Origin: Bacteroidota bacterium
GTDB lineage: Bacteria > Bacteroidota > Bacteroidia > B-17B0 > Aurantibacillaceae
DNA: 64,000 bases
Assembly: GCA_030692515.1 (NCBI GenBank)
Contig: JAUXZS010000024.1
Span: 124,001 to 188,000 of the forward strand
Direction: 5' to 3'
Of the stretch, positions 18,881 through 28,446 are shown piece by piece. A program made the position numbers and the translations under genes. Under the pieces are notes generated by a model that worked only from the letters and a program-made list of their open reading frames with translations, was not told where the DNA came from and ran no database searches. The stretch's first letter is position 1; every line of letters begins with the position of its first letter.

Positions 18881-18907
18881 AAAAAGGAAGCTAAACACTT
18901 CCTTTTT
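18881..18907. terminator. Bidirectional terminator between the ABC transporter and the Dph6-like gene
   Basis: AAAAAGGAAG (18881-18890) pairs with CTTCCTTTTT (18898-18907) around a seven-base loop, with A- and T-runs on both sides. It lies between two convergent genes and can serve both. Confidence 0.85.
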
Positions 18908-18929
18908 TTATATCAAAAAATTTGAATTT

Positions 18930-19652
18930 CTATTTATTTGGTAACAAATCGCAAAACCAAAACCCTTTAGTTTCAATTTCGTTTAAAGAATTACAAGTTC
19001 CCTCATACTTAATATCAAGAGCCTTGTAAATATTTTCTCCCATCAAAAAATTTATTTTATTTTTAAAAATGGGTCCATCAAAACAAAAAGTGTGATACTC
19101 CCCATTTTCCCCGCAATAATCAATATTAGACGGTAATTCGTTTAAGAATTTTTCGTCTATCTCTCGCCCTAACCATTCTTCTCCCAAATAACCATCATTA
19201 ACACAGCAAATAACAGTTTTAAACTTTAAATGAATAAAATCTTTCACCAATTCATTTGTATTTATTTTCCATAAAGGAAATACCGCCTTCATGCCAACTT
19301 TAGCTAAATTATTTTCGCGATAAATCCTTAAATCTTCTAAAAAAATATCTCCAAAAATTACATTTTCAATTACTTCCAATTTTGCTTTTAACAAAACAGA
19401 TTCCATTTGTTTTTCGTAGTCATCATTAGTGCCTGCTGTTACCCTAACTTTTAAAACCGGTATTTTTATTTCCGAAGTTTGAATATCCAACAACTCTTCC
19501 CTAGTTCCGTGCATAGACACGCGTTTAAACTCATCACTAATTGTGGTTAATAAATATTTAACGTCAAATAATTTTTCCGATAAAACTTTATGTAAACAAT
19601 AGGCAGAGTCTTTTCCTCCACTCCAACAAAATATCGCTTTTGGTAATTGCAT
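18930..19652 (-). CDS. Dph6-like adenine nucleotide alpha hydrolase (diphthine-ammonia ligase family)
   Basis: 240 residues with a PP-loop SGGKDS at 11-16, then KRVSMHGTREELL and the C-terminal GENGEYHTFCFDGPIF block that defines the Dph6/MJ0570 family. In eukaryotes and archaea these enzymes amidate diphthine on elongation factor 2. Bacteria lack diphthamide, so the bacterial substrate is unknown and an ATP-dependent amidation or thiolation is the safe reading. It starts nine bases after the uvrA stop, suggesting co-transcription. A conserved functional link with uvrA is not implied. Confidence 0.9.
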   Translation of the reverse strand: MQLPKAIFCWSGGKDSAYCLHKVLSEKLFDVKYLLTTISDEFKRVSMHGTREELLDIQTSEIKIPVLKVRVTAGTNDDYEKQMESVLLKAKLEVIENVIFGDIFLEDLRIYRENNLAKVGMKAVFPLWKINTNELVKDFIHLKFKTVICCVNDGYLGEEWLGREIDEKFLNELPSNIDYCGENGEYHTFCFDGPIFKNKINFLMGENIYKALDIKYEGTCNSLNEIETKGFWFCDLLPNK

Positions 19653-19661
19653 TTTAAAAAA

Positions 19662-22487
19662 TCAATTTAATTTTTCAAGTAAATATTTTCCGGTATATCC
19701 TTTTTTATTTTTGGCAAGATCTTCCGGTGTTCCTTCAAAAACTATACTTCCGCCATTCTCGCCGCCTTCTGGTCCAATATCGATTATCCAATCGGCACAT
19801 TTAATTACATCTAAATTGTGTTCTATCACAACAATGGAATGTCCCTTTTTTAATAAGGCATCAAACGATTTTAAAAGCTTTGCAACATCATGAAAATGCA
19901 AACCTGTTGTTGGTTCATCAAACACAAATAATGTTGGTGAGGTATTATTAATTGCAATTAAAAAACTTGCTAATTTAATACGTTGAGCTTCTCCTCCACT
20001 TAAGGTACTGCTACTTTGTCCTAACGCCACATAACCCAAGCCAACTGCCTGCAACGCTACTAATTTTTCTAATATTTTTTTGCAAGTTTTATTATCCTCG
20101 TCTTGTCCAAAAAAATCAACAGCTTCGTCAACAGTAATATCTAATACATCCGAAATAGACTTACCTTTATATAAAACTTCTAAAGTTTCTGCTTTGTAAC
20201 GTTTTCCTTTGCAACTTTCGCATAACAATTGTATGTCCGCCATAAACTGCATTTCAACCGTTGTTTGCCCTTCACCCTGACATAATTCACATCGCCCTCC
20301 CTCCACATTAAAACTAAAAAAACCTGGCTTGTAACCACGTGCTTTTGATAAATTTTGATCAGCAAATAAATTTCTTACTTCATCAAATGCTTTAACATAC
20401 GTAACGGGATTACTTCGTGATGATTTTCCAATTGGATTCTGATCAACAAACTCTAATTGTTTAATTTGTTTTAAACTTCCACCAATTAAATGTTCATGAC
20501 TTACACTTTCAAAATAACCATCCAAATACTTTTGTAAATTTGGTATTAATCCCTTTCTAACTAAGGTAGATTTTCCTGAACCACTAACTCCTGTTACACA
20601 AGTTAAAACGCCTAAGGGAAATTTTACAGATACGTTTTTTAAGTTATTCTCATTTAAATTTCTAATTTCAATAAACTCCTTCCACTTACGGCGAGTTTTT
20701 GGAATTTCAATTTTTAAAATATTATTTAAATACTTTGAAGTATATCCTGATTTATTTTTTAATAAATCTTTATGTGAACCTTGAAAAACAAGGTGGCCAC
20801 CATGAGTTCCTGCTTCCGGACCAATATCAATTAATTCATCTGCCTGGCGCATTATTTCTTCATCATGCTCAACAATAATAACGGTGTTACCTTGTTGTTG
20901 CAATGAACGTAACACTTTTATCAAACGCTCTGTATCTCTTGGATGCAAACCAATACTTGGCTCATCTAAAATATACAAACTACCAACCAATGTGCTACCC
21001 AATTGAGTTGCTAAATTAATACGTTGACTTTCGCCACCACTTAAAGTATTGGCAACACGATTTAAGGTTAAATAGCCTAAACCAACATCTAATAAATATT
21101 GTAAACGATTAGTTATCTCAACCACCAAACGTTTTGCAATTGCGGTATCGTGCTCATCTAATTTTAAATTTTTAAAGAAGGGAAATAAATTATCAATTGG
21201 AGATAAAACCAAATCATTAATACACTTATCAGCAATTTTTACGTAGTTAGCATCTTTCCTCAATCGCGTTCCGTGGCAATCAGGACAAGCTGTTTTACCG
21301 CGATACCTCGCCAGCATAACGCGGTATTGTATTTTGTAGGTTTCTTTTTCAAGCATTTTGAAAAAAGAATTTAATCCATCAAAATATTCGTTACCAGTCC
21401 ACAATAAATCATAATCTTTTTTAGATAATTCAATGATAGGCTTATGAACTGGGAAATTAAATTTGTGTGCGTTTTTTACTAATTGATTTTTGTAAGCGCT
21501 CATTACTTCACCATTCCAACACACAATAGCACTCTGAAAAACCGAAAGGCTTTTGTTTGGAATTACTAAATCAGGATCAATTCCAATTATACTTCCAAAA
21601 CCCTCACAGGTTTTACAGGCTCCTATTGGATTATTGAAAGTGAAAAAATGAACACTGGGTTCTTCAAACGTAATGCCATCTAATTCAAATAAATTACTGA
21701 AAGAATTTTTCTCATAAACACCATCACTTTTTTCTACCCAAAGTAAGCACTCACCACTGCCTTCAAAAAAAGCAGTTTGAACACTATCTGCAGCTCTGCT
21801 TAAAAAATCCTCATCCTCAGGGTTAGAAATTAATCTATCAATTAATAAAAATACTTCTGTGCTTTTTTTTACAGATTTATAATCAATTTCATTTATTTTT
21901 TTTATTTCACCGTTTATTACAGCCCTTGAAAAGCCTTGTTGCGATAGTAATTCAAGCTGTTTTTGAAAGGGTCTATCTTTTGCTTCATAAACTTTTGATA
22001 GAATTAATACTTTAGAATTTGGCTTTAAATTAGAAACAAAGTTGACTACATCGGTTACCGTTTGGCGCTTAACTTGTTTGCCACTAATTGGGCTATAGGT
22101 TTTTCCGATACGAGAAAACAATAACTTAAAATAATCGTAAATTTCAGTAATAGTTCCTACAGTACTTCGTGGATTACGAGAAATAACTTTTTGTTCAATT
22201 GCAATTGCTGGCGATATTCCTTTTATATAATCAACCTGAGGTTTTTCTAATCTACCTAAGAACTGTCTAGCATAAGCAGAAAGACTTTCAACATAACGAC
22301 GTTGTCCCTCCGCATATAACGTATCAAAAGCTAAAGATGATTTTCCTGAGCCGGAAAGTCCGGTTATTACAATCATTTTATTTCGAGGCAAAGCAACATC
22401 CACATTTTTTAAATTATGTTGTCGCGCACCTTTAATTATAATAAATTCTTTGGGACTAAGTTTTGTAATATCTTTTTCTGAACTCAT
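19662..22487 (-). CDS. uvrA: Excinuclease ABC subunit A
   Basis: 941 residues of normal length. The first ATPase has [20 protein letters not shown] and [11 protein letters not shown]. The zinc modules [18 protein letters not shown] and [18 protein letters not shown] are present, as are both signatures LSGGESQRI and LSGGEAQRI, the second Walker [11 protein letters not shown] and the adjacent [13 protein letters not shown]. UvrA dimers scan DNA for bulky lesions and load UvrB in nucleotide excision repair. No LexA-like operator is recognised upstream. Confidence 0.99.
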   Translation of the reverse strand: MSSEKDITKLSPKEFIIIKGARQHNLKNVDVALPRNKMIVITGLSGSGKSSLAFDTLYAEGQRRYVESLSAYARQFLGRLEKPQVDYIKGISPAIAIEQKVISRNPRSTVGTITEIYDYFKLLFSRIGKTYSPISGKQVKRQTVTDVVNFVSNLKPNSKVLILSKVYEAKDRPFQKQLELLSQQGFSRAVINGEIKKINEIDYKSVKKSTEVFLLIDRLISNPEDEDFLSRAADSVQTAFFEGSGECLLWVEKSDGVYEKNSFSNLFELDGITFEEPSVHFFTFNNPIGACKTCEGFGSIIGIDPDLVIPNKSLSVFQSAIVCWNGEVMSAYKNQLVKNAHKFNFPVHKPIIELSKKDYDLLWTGNEYFDGLNSFFKMLEKETYKIQYRVMLARYRGKTACPDCHGTRLRKDANYVKIADKCINDLVLSPIDNLFPFFKNLKLDEHDTAIAKRLVVEITNRLQYLLDVGLGYLTLNRVANTLSGGESQRINLATQLGSTLVGSLYILDEPSIGLHPRDTERLIKVLRSLQQQGNTVIIVEHDEEIMRQADELIDIGPEAGTHGGHLVFQGSHKDLLKNKSGYTSKYLNNILKIEIPKTRRKWKEFIEIRNLNENNLKNVSVKFPLGVLTCVTGVSGSGKSTLVRKGLIPNLQKYLDGYFESVSHEHLIGGSLKQIKQLEFVDQNPIGKSSRSNPVTYVKAFDEVRNLFADQNLSKARGYKPGFFSFNVEGGRCELCQGEGQTTVEMQFMADIQLLCESCKGKRYKAETLEVLYKGKSISDVLDITVDEAVDFFGQDEDNKTCKKILEKLVALQAVGLGYVALGQSSSTLSGGEAQRIKLASFLIAINNTSPTLFVFDEPTTGLHFHDVAKLLKSFDALLKKGHSIVVIEHNLDVIKCADWIIDIGPEGGENGGSIVFEGTPEDLAKNKKGYTGKYLLEKLN

Positions 22488-22545
22488 TTTTTTTAAAAGG
22501 ACTAAACTATTTTTATGATTTAATATTTATAATCGATACAAAATA

Positions 22546-23037
22546 TTAATCCATTAATTTTACTAAGGCTTCTGCCGCTGAATGATTTTTCCAATCTAAA
22601 TAACCAACCGTCTCCTTTTTAACTTCTAATTTTGTATTTACGATGTATGAAGTTGGGATAGAAAAAATACCAATATCGCCAAAGCTTTGATTTAATTTTA
22701 AAAAAGTAAATGGATAAGCTTTTCTTTCTTTAAAAGAAATTACTTTTTCTAAAGACTCATCGCTTATTACAATCACATCAACATCGGCTAATTCACTATT
22801 TTTAACCTCGTTTAATTCTTTTAATTCAACCAAACAATTGGGACACCATGAGGCGCTAAAACAAACAACCATTTTTTTGCCTTTAAAGGAGCTAAATTTA
22901 ACTGGTTGGTTATCTAAATCTACTAAACTTAATTTTTCAAAATTAATAGTAGGTGCAACATTGTACTTTTTGTAAAAATAAAAGCCTAAAAAGCCAAGTA
23001 TTACAAGGATTAGGATATTAATTAGTTTTTTGTTCAT
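22546..23037 (-). CDS. Membrane-anchored thioredoxin-like (redoxin/TlpA) protein
   Basis: 163 residues. An N-terminal hydrophobic anchor (about residues 5-22, NILILVILGFLGFYFYKK) is followed by a compact thioredoxin fold with the active site CPNC at 65-68 and cis-Pro loop FSIPTSY. The active site faces the periplasm. Probable roles are thiol reduction or disulfide exchange on exported proteins. It stands alone between uvrA and the divergent mtgA; uvrA starts 59 bases downstream of its stop on the same strand. Confidence 0.88.
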   Translation of the reverse strand: MNKKLINILILVILGFLGFYFYKKYNVAPTINFEKLSLVDLDNQPVKFSSFKGKKMVVCFSASWCPNCLVELKELNEVKNSELADVDVIVISDESLEKVISFKERKAYPFTFLKLNQSFGDIGIFSIPTSYIVNTKLEVKKETVGYLDWKNHSAAEALVKLMD

Positions 23038-23101
23038 AGTAATTAAGAATCGATAGTTAATTCATTTAAAAAATAGTGGGATTAAAGCTTAAAAATACGA
23101 A

Positions 23102-23109
23102 TAGATTTG
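23102..23109 (+). promoter_or_regulatory. -7 box upstream of mtgA
   Basis: TAGATTTG is a perfect TAnnTTTG. It ends eight bases before the first possible GTG start (23118) and 41 bases before a second GTG (23151), so start choice decides whether the mRNA is leaderless. Confidence 0.55.
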
Positions 23110-23117
23110 CAAGATAA

Positions 23118-23882
23118 GTGCTGTTTTTGTTAACCAAAATATTTAAAGTTGTGATAAGAATCATTATATGGTTCTTTATTTTATCAATTATAAGCGTAAT
23201 TGCTTTCCGCTGGTTGCCTGTGCCTATTAGTCCTTTAATGATAATAAGATGCGTAGAGCAAAAAAACGATGGCAAAAACATGACTTTAAAACACGATTGG
23301 GTTAGCTTGGATGAAATATCTCCAAAATTACAATTGGCCGTGGTTTGCAGCGAAGACCAAAATTATCTTAAACATTTTGGATTTGATTGGGGCGCTATTG
23401 AAAAAGCAATGAAAAATAATGACTCAAACAAAAAAATTCGTGGTGGAAGCACAATTTCGCAACAAACAGCAAAAAATGTATTCTTATGGCCAGGCCGTAG
23501 TTATATAAGAAAAGGCTTTGAAGCCTACTTTACATTATTAATAGAAGTTTTTTGGAGCAAGGAGCGCATTATGGAAGTATACTTAAATACAATTGAAATG
23601 GGGAACGGTATTTATGGCGCAGAAGCAGCAGCTCAATATTGGTTTAAAAAATCGGCAATAAAATTAAATAAAGATGAGAGCGCGGCAATTGCTGCTATTT
23701 TACCTAATCCTCTAAAGTATATTGCAAATCCTCCAAGCCCATATATTTCAAAAAGAAAAGCTTGGATAAAACAACAAATGAGTTTTTGGGGAAATCAATT
23801 AGATTATGACAAGTATAACGATGAGGATGAAGTGAAAGAGAAAACAGTAGTGAAAAAAACCTCAGCTAAAAAAGAAAAATAA
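23118..23882 (+). CDS. mtgA: Monofunctional biosynthetic peptidoglycan transglycosylase
   Basis: Up to 254 residues from a GTG at 23118, or 243 from a GTG at 23151; no early ATG exists, and I cannot decide between them. One transmembrane anchor (WFFILSIISVIAFRWL) is followed by a GT51 domain with the catalytic EDQNYLKHFGFD, RGGSTISQQTAKN, and EVYLNTIEMGNGIYGAEAAA motifs. The tail is short and basic. MtgA polymerises lipid II into glycan strands without a transpeptidase domain. Its stop overlaps the next start (TAATG), so it is coupled to the serine hydrolase lipoprotein. Confidence 0.96.
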   Translation: MLFLLTKIFKVVIRIIIWFFILSIISVIAFRWLPVPISPLMIIRCVEQKNDGKNMTLKHDWVSLDEISPKLQLAVVCSEDQNYLKHFGFDWGAIEKAMKNNDSNKKIRGGSTISQQTAKNVFLWPGRSYIRKGFEAYFTLLIEVFWSKERIMEVYLNTIEMGNGIYGAEAAAQYWFKKSAIKLNKDESAAIAAILPNPLKYIANPPSPYISKRKAWIKQQMSFWGNQLDYDKYNDEDEVKEKTVVKKTSAKKEK

Positions 23883-25045
23883 TGAATAGACTCTATGTAC
23901 TTACCCTTTTATTAGTGATGTTTTTAAGTTGTGGCAATTCAAGCAACAATCATAAAGGAAAAACTTTTGCAAAGCCTGCTAAACGCGAGCCTATTTCGAA
24001 TTTAAATAAAGAAGAAAAATTTATTGCTTTTAAGTTAGATACTTTTTTTACACAATTAAACCGAACTGGAACATTTAACGGTAGTGCATTAATAGCTCGC
24101 GATGGAAAAATTATTTATAAAAAATCATTCGGAATATTAGATAAAACCACCAAGGAAGTTTTAACCGATTCATCTATGTTTCAATTAGCTTCTGTTTCAA
24201 AAATTATTACTGCAACTGCTGTTTTAATGCTTTACGAAAGAGAATTAATTGACTTAAATAAACCATTTCAATTTTATTTTCCCGATTTCCCTTATGAAAC
24301 AGTTACAATTAAACAATTATTAAGTCATCGTTCGGGTTTAGCAAATTATTTATATGCCTTAAACAGCGAAGTATGTCAACCTAATTGTCAAATGAGCAAT
24401 AACGATATGTATTGTAGTTTTGTAACTAAAAATCCAAAGCCTTATTTAAAACCAAACAAACGTTTTAATTATTGTAATACAAATTATGCTTTATTGGCTT
24501 TGTTGGTAGAAAAAGTTTCTGGAAAAACATTCTCACAGTTTTTGAGAGAAGAAATATTTAACCCATTAAATATGAATCATACTGCAACAATTAAAGAAAT
24601 AGATTTAAACGGACAAAACATTACAAAACCTTACGACAATAAATGGAAGCCTGTAGATTTTGATGCAAGCGATTATGTTTTGGGCGACAAAAGTCTTTAT
24701 TCTACACCATACGATTTGTTTTTATTTAGCGATGCTATGTATAATAATAAAATTATTAAGGCCGAAACGCAAGAGCTAGCCTACACCGCATATAGCCGAG
24801 AAAAAAAATTAAGTAATTATGGCTTTGGATGGAGACTAAAAGATGTTAATGATTCCTTAAAAAAGGAAGTTTACCATAATGGCTGGTGGCATGGCTACCG
24901 CTCATCTTTTCATCGCCGATTGAATGATAAATTAACAGTAATTATTTTAAGTAATCAGTTAAATTCGGCAGCTTATCATACTTATAGAGTATATCAAATT
25001 ATAGATAATGTTCCGGGAACAGAAATAGTTGAATTTGTTGAATAA
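23882..25045 (+). CDS. Serine hydrolase lipoprotein of the beta-lactamase/class C PBP family
   Basis: 387 residues with a lipoprotein signal (lipobox MFLSC, Cys17). It carries the three family motifs: SVSK at 104-107, YCN in the FNYCNTNY segment, and HNGWWHG in place of KTG near the end. Related proteins include D,D-peptidases, esterases and D-amino acid-specific peptidases; true beta-lactamase activity is unlikely given the HNG motif. The one-base overlap with mtgA (TAATG) suggests a cell-wall role next to the transglycosylase, which is inference. Confidence 0.9.
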   Translation: MNRLYVLTLLLVMFLSCGNSSNNHKGKTFAKPAKREPISNLNKEEKFIAFKLDTFFTQLNRTGTFNGSALIARDGKIIYKKSFGILDKTTKEVLTDSSMFQLASVSKIITATAVLMLYERELIDLNKPFQFYFPDFPYETVTIKQLLSHRSGLANYLYALNSEVCQPNCQMSNNDMYCSFVTKNPKPYLKPNKRFNYCNTNYALLALLVEKVSGKTFSQFLREEIFNPLNMNHTATIKEIDLNGQNITKPYDNKWKPVDFDASDYVLGDKSLYSTPYDLFLFSDAMYNNKIIKAETQELAYTAYSREKKLSNYGFGWRLKDVNDSLKKEVYHNGWWHGYRSSFHRRLNDKLTVIILSNQLNSAAYHTYRVYQIIDNVPGTEIVEFVE

Positions 25046-25095
25046 AAATACTCAGTCTTAAAAAAAGGCTATTAGAAACTAGAATTTATTATATG

Positions 25096-25103
25096 TATTT
25101 TTG
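25096..25103 (+). promoter_or_regulatory. -7 box of gldF
   Basis: TATTTTTG is a perfect TAnnTTTG. It ends six bases before the ATG at 25110, predicting a leaderless or nearly leaderless gldF-gldG mRNA. A longer reading using TTG at 25101 would start inside this box and is rejected. Confidence 0.6.
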
Positions 25104-25109
25104 CGCTTT

Positions 25110-25850
25110 ATGTTAACACTTTATATAAAAGAAATACGAAGTTTTTTAAGTTCATTAATTGGCTACTTAGCCATTGGTGTTTTCATTTCGTTAGTTGGCA
25201 TTTTTATGTGGGTTATTCCATCAGAAAGTGGAGGCTCCAATGTTTTAGACAATGGTTTTGCTAACATAGACCCTTTGTTTTTTATTGCTCCTTGGGTTTA
25301 TTTATTCTTAATTCCTGCAATAACAATGCGCTCTTTTTCTGAAGAGAAAAAAAATGGAACCATCGAATTATTACTCACTCGCCCTTTAACAGACTTACAA
25401 TTAGTTTTAGCAAAATATTTTGCGGGCTTTACTTTAGTAATGGTTTCTTTATTACCAACACTAATTTATTATTACAGTGTTCATGTGCTTGGTGCACCAA
25501 AAGGAAATATCGATACTGGCGGTATGTGGGGCTCATACATTGGTCTTTTATTTTTAGGGGCAGGCTTTGTATCTATTGGTATTTTTGCATCTGCTATTTC
25601 CGAAAATCAAGTAATTGCTTTTATAATTGCATTATTACTTTGCTTTTTTTGTTATATAGGATTTGAATTTATTGCACAAAGTGGTTTATTTGGAAAATAC
25701 GATGCATTCTTTAAAGGTCTTGGCTTAAATGACCATTATGTGAGTATGAGCCGCGGAGTTATTGATACCCGTGACGCCTTATATTTTATTAGTGTTATTG
25801 CACTATTTAATTTGTTAACCAAACTTGTTTTAGAAAGTAGAAAATGGTAG
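25110..25850 (+). CDS. gldF: Gliding-motility ABC transporter permease GldF
   Basis: About 246 residues with six predicted helices of the ABC-2 permease type. The start is MLTLYIKEIRSFLSSLIGYL, and MRSFSEEKKNGTIELLLTRP marks the conserved cytoplasmic loop. GldF works with GldG and the ATPase GldA in Flavobacterium gliding; GldA is not in this window. The gene overlaps gldG by seven bases. T9SS genes in the same window fit a gliding-capable organism, though gldF-G also occur in non-gliders. Confidence 0.95.
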   Translation: MLTLYIKEIRSFLSSLIGYLAIGVFISLVGIFMWVIPSESGGSNVLDNGFANIDPLFFIAPWVYLFLIPAITMRSFSEEKKNGTIELLLTRPLTDLQLVLAKYFAGFTLVMVSLLPTLIYYYSVHVLGAPKGNIDTGGMWGSYIGLLFLGAGFVSIGIFASAISENQVIAFIIALLLCFFCYIGFEFIAQSGLFGKYDAFFKGLGLNDHYVSMSRGVIDTRDALYFISVIALFNLLTKLVLESRKW

Positions 25851-27565
25851 CAGATAAAAAAATAATTACTTCAAAAAATAAACGCAGAGATATAGCCTCT
25901 CTTTTTGTGTTAATAGCAATTGTTATTTTAGTAAATTTTATTGGTTCGTTTTATTTTAAACGTTTCGATTTAACTTCCGAAAAACGCTACACACTTGCCG
26001 AATCAACCAAAACATTATTAAAAAATTTAGATGATGAAGTTTATTTTAAAGTTTATTTTAACGGCGATTTTAATCCGAGTTTTACACGTTTAAGAAACGA
26101 AGCCAAAGAAATTTTAGATGAATTTAGAGCGTATTCAGGCAATCAAATTCAATACGAATTTATTACTCCTGGCGACGGTTTAAGCGAAGATGAAAAAGCG
26201 AAAATTGAAAAACAACTTTATGAAAAAGGTTTAGTTCCCGAACCAATATTTGAAAAAACAAAAGACAAAACAACTCAGTCATTAATTTGGCCGGGAGCAA
26301 TTGTTAGTCACAAAGGAAGAGAAGCTGTTTGGAAAATTTTTAACCGTCAAGATAATACAGATTATGAAGTATCTGTAAATAATAGTGTAAAAGAGTTAGA
26401 ATATAGTTTAACAAATACAATTCGTAAATTACAAAGACATAAAAAACAAGAAGTCACTTTTATAGAAGGACATTACGAATTAGATACATTGCATATTAGC
26501 GATTTTGCTCTTGGACTTTCAGAATATTATGAGGTTAACAAAACTCCCATTCTTGGTAAACTTGGCGCGTTAGACAATAGCGATGCAATTATAATCGCAC
26601 AACCAGATAGCGCATTTTCGGTAGCCGATCAATATATTATTGACCAATACATTATGAAGGGAGGTAAAGTACTTTGGTTAATAGACCCTGTTGGCATTAA
26701 TAAAGATACCTTATTAATGAAAGGATTTACATTAGGCTTAACACGACCATTGAATCTTGATAATATGTTGTTTAAATATGGAGTTCGTTTAAACTCTGTT
26801 TTACTGCAAGATTTTCAGTGCTCTGTAATACCAATGAATGTTGGCTTTAAAAAAGGACAACCAAATTTTAAATTATTTCCATGGCCTTATTCTCCTTTAG
26901 TATTGCCTGATGGAAATCATCCAATCGTAAAAAATTTAGATCTTATTAAATTAGATTACGTAAGTTCTTTAGATACAATTACAGCAAGAGGAATTAAAAA
27001 AACAATTTTATTAAGTACTTCTCGTTACACAAAAACAATACCTACTCCTGCTCGTATAAATTATAGCAGTGTTCAAATTCCCCCAAAAGAATCTCAGTTT
27101 TTAGATCATTACATTCCTGTTGCTTGTTTGTTAGAAGGAGAATTTACAAGTTTTGCAGAAAACCGTTTACCTTCAATCTTTTTAACTGACTCTGCTTTTA
27201 ACTCTAAAAATAAATATATTGAACACGGTAAAAAAACAAAAATGATTGTTGTAGCGGATGGAGATATTGCTAGAAATGAATACAGTTATAGAGAACGAAG
27301 ACCTTATCCCTTAGGTTTTGATATTTATTCCAAGCAACAGTATGCAAATAAAACGTTTTTATTAAACTGTGTTAATTATTTATTGGATGATGAAGGAATG
27401 TTACAATTGCGTTCGCGCGAAGTGACATTACGTTTATTAGATAAAAAGAAAATAAGTTTGCAACGAAGTAAGTGGCAAATAACAAACGTGTTAATGCCTG
27501 TTATGCTTTTAATAGCATTTGGATTAATTCAATTCTTTTTAAGAAAACGGAAGTTTGCTAAATAG
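25844..27565 (+). CDS. gldG: Gliding-motility protein GldG, ABC-associated
   Basis: 573 residues. An N-terminal helix (about 18-38) is followed by FDLTSEKRYTLAESTKTLLKNL, the hallmark of the GldG/ABC-type uncharacterised family. A large periplasmic part contains IIAQPDSAFS and KVLWLIDPV. A C-terminal helix (VLMPVMLLIAFGLIQFFL) and basic tail close it. It pairs with GldF in the membrane as the auxiliary subunit of an ABC transporter required for gliding in Flavobacterium johnsoniae. Start and gldF stop overlap (ATGGTAG), indicating coupling. Confidence 0.95.
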   Translation: MVADKKIITSKNKRRDIASLFVLIAIVILVNFIGSFYFKRFDLTSEKRYTLAESTKTLLKNLDDEVYFKVYFNGDFNPSFTRLRNEAKEILDEFRAYSGNQIQYEFITPGDGLSEDEKAKIEKQLYEKGLVPEPIFEKTKDKTTQSLIWPGAIVSHKGREAVWKIFNRQDNTDYEVSVNNSVKELEYSLTNTIRKLQRHKKQEVTFIEGHYELDTLHISDFALGLSEYYEVNKTPILGKLGALDNSDAIIIAQPDSAFSVADQYIIDQYIMKGGKVLWLIDPVGINKDTLLMKGFTLGLTRPLNLDNMLFKYGVRLNSVLLQDFQCSVIPMNVGFKKGQPNFKLFPWPYSPLVLPDGNHPIVKNLDLIKLDYVSSLDTITARGIKKTILLSTSRYTKTIPTPARINYSSVQIPPKESQFLDHYIPVACLLEGEFTSFAENRLPSIFLTDSAFNSKNKYIEHGKKTKMIVVADGDIARNEYSYRERRPYPLGFDIYSKQQYANKTFLLNCVNYLLDDEGMLQLRSREVTLRLLDKKKISLQRSKWQITNVLMPVMLLIAFGLIQFFLRKRKFAK

Positions 27566-27590
27566 CCACGAATTGCACGAATTACACAAA
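27564..27590. repeat. Interspersed repeat copy 1 (AGCCACGAATT family)
   Basis: AGCCACGAATT followed by CACGAATT and ACACAAAA begins inside the gldG stop codon. The same opening with similar spacing of CAC/AATT blocks recurs at 56528. Both lie just after a plus-strand gene and before a minus-strand gene. Confidence 0.45.
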
Positions 27591-27729
27591 ACAAAATCCT
27601 AATGTGTAAATTAAATCTAACAAATAAAAACACAGAATTATAAAGGTAATTAACGAAGGACACAAAAAAAACTGCGTCTTTAAAATTTTTAATTCCTAGG
27701 TTTAATAAAAAGGTAAGATTGGAACTGTA

Positions 27730-28404
27730 TTAATTAAACAAATTAAAGTTTGTTTCGAGTAATTGATTTTTAACTGCAAACATAACCACACCGGCAGTAT
27801 TGTTTACACCTAATTTAGCCATGATATTTTTACGGTGAGTATTTACAGTATGTGTGCTTAATTTTAATTTATCGGCAATTAATTTATTTGATAAACCTTC
27901 GGCAATACCTCTGATGATATCAATTTCTCTATCAGTAACAGCAACACCATCACAACCTAAAGATTTAATAAAAGAGTTAGAAGTTACAATTTCCTTTGTA
28001 GCTGTTAAAAAAGAAATAATTTTACCACAAACAAATTTCTCTCCTTTTATAGTAGAATTAACTGCTTCTAATATTTCAGTCTTATCGCAATCTTTTATCA
28101 AATAACTGGTAACACCACTATTTAACACTTTATTTATCTCATTTTTAGATAACATTTCTGTTATCACTAAAAATTTAGTTTTAGGAAATTTTTTAATGAT
28201 AGCTTTTAACTCATCAACTTCAATTCCTAACGAACTAAAATCTGTTATTAATAAGTTTGGCTTTGAAAGTTGTAATTGACTAATAAGGTCATGCTTATCG
28301 CCACAAACAGTTGGCACAAGTTCAAAACCTTTTAATTCGCCCACAAGAAACTCAAGACCAATTCTGGACAAGAAATTTTTATCGGCTATTAATACTTTAA
28401 TCAT
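27730..28404 (-). CDS. Two-component response regulator, NarL/LuxR type
   Basis: 224 residues. The receiver domain has Asp55 as phosphorylation site (LLITDFSS), Thr82 and Lys104. The C-terminal LuxR helix-turn-helix (about 155-215) shows LTxRE-like VTDREIDIIRGIAEGLSNKLIA and THTVNTHRKNIMAKLG. The acidic pocket at the start is IADKN, with one acid where most have two. No histidine kinase is nearby, so the partner is unknown. The 164 bases after gldG contain a repeat copy but no terminator I can identify. Confidence 0.93.
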   Translation of the reverse strand: MIKVLIADKNFLSRIGLEFLVGELKGFELVPTVCGDKHDLISQLQLSKPNLLITDFSSLGIEVDELKAIIKKFPKTKFLVITEMLSKNEINKVLNSGVTSYLIKDCDKTEILEAVNSTIKGEKFVCGKIISFLTATKEIVTSNSFIKSLGCDGVAVTDREIDIIRGIAEGLSNKLIADKLKLSTHTVNTHRKNIMAKLGVNNTAGVVMFAVKNQLLETNFNLFN

Positions 28405-28446
28405 AATTACAAGAGCGAATATACAAAGAAAAATAAAAAAAATATG

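Noticed and set aside
24191-24202. Antibiotic-resistance beta-lactamase call for the serine hydrolase
   Set aside because: SVSK and YCN motifs are shared by many peptidases and esterases, the third motif is HNG instead of KTG, and the protein is a lipoprotein next to mtgA.
25101-25109. Extended start of gldF at TTG 25101
   Set aside because: The codon lies inside the -7 box TATTTTTG, and the ATG at 25110 matches family N-termini better.
27566-27729. CRISPR-like array or tRNA in repeat-bearing intergenic DNA
   Set aside because: Only one short degenerate unit is present, with no regular spacers and no cloverleaf potential.
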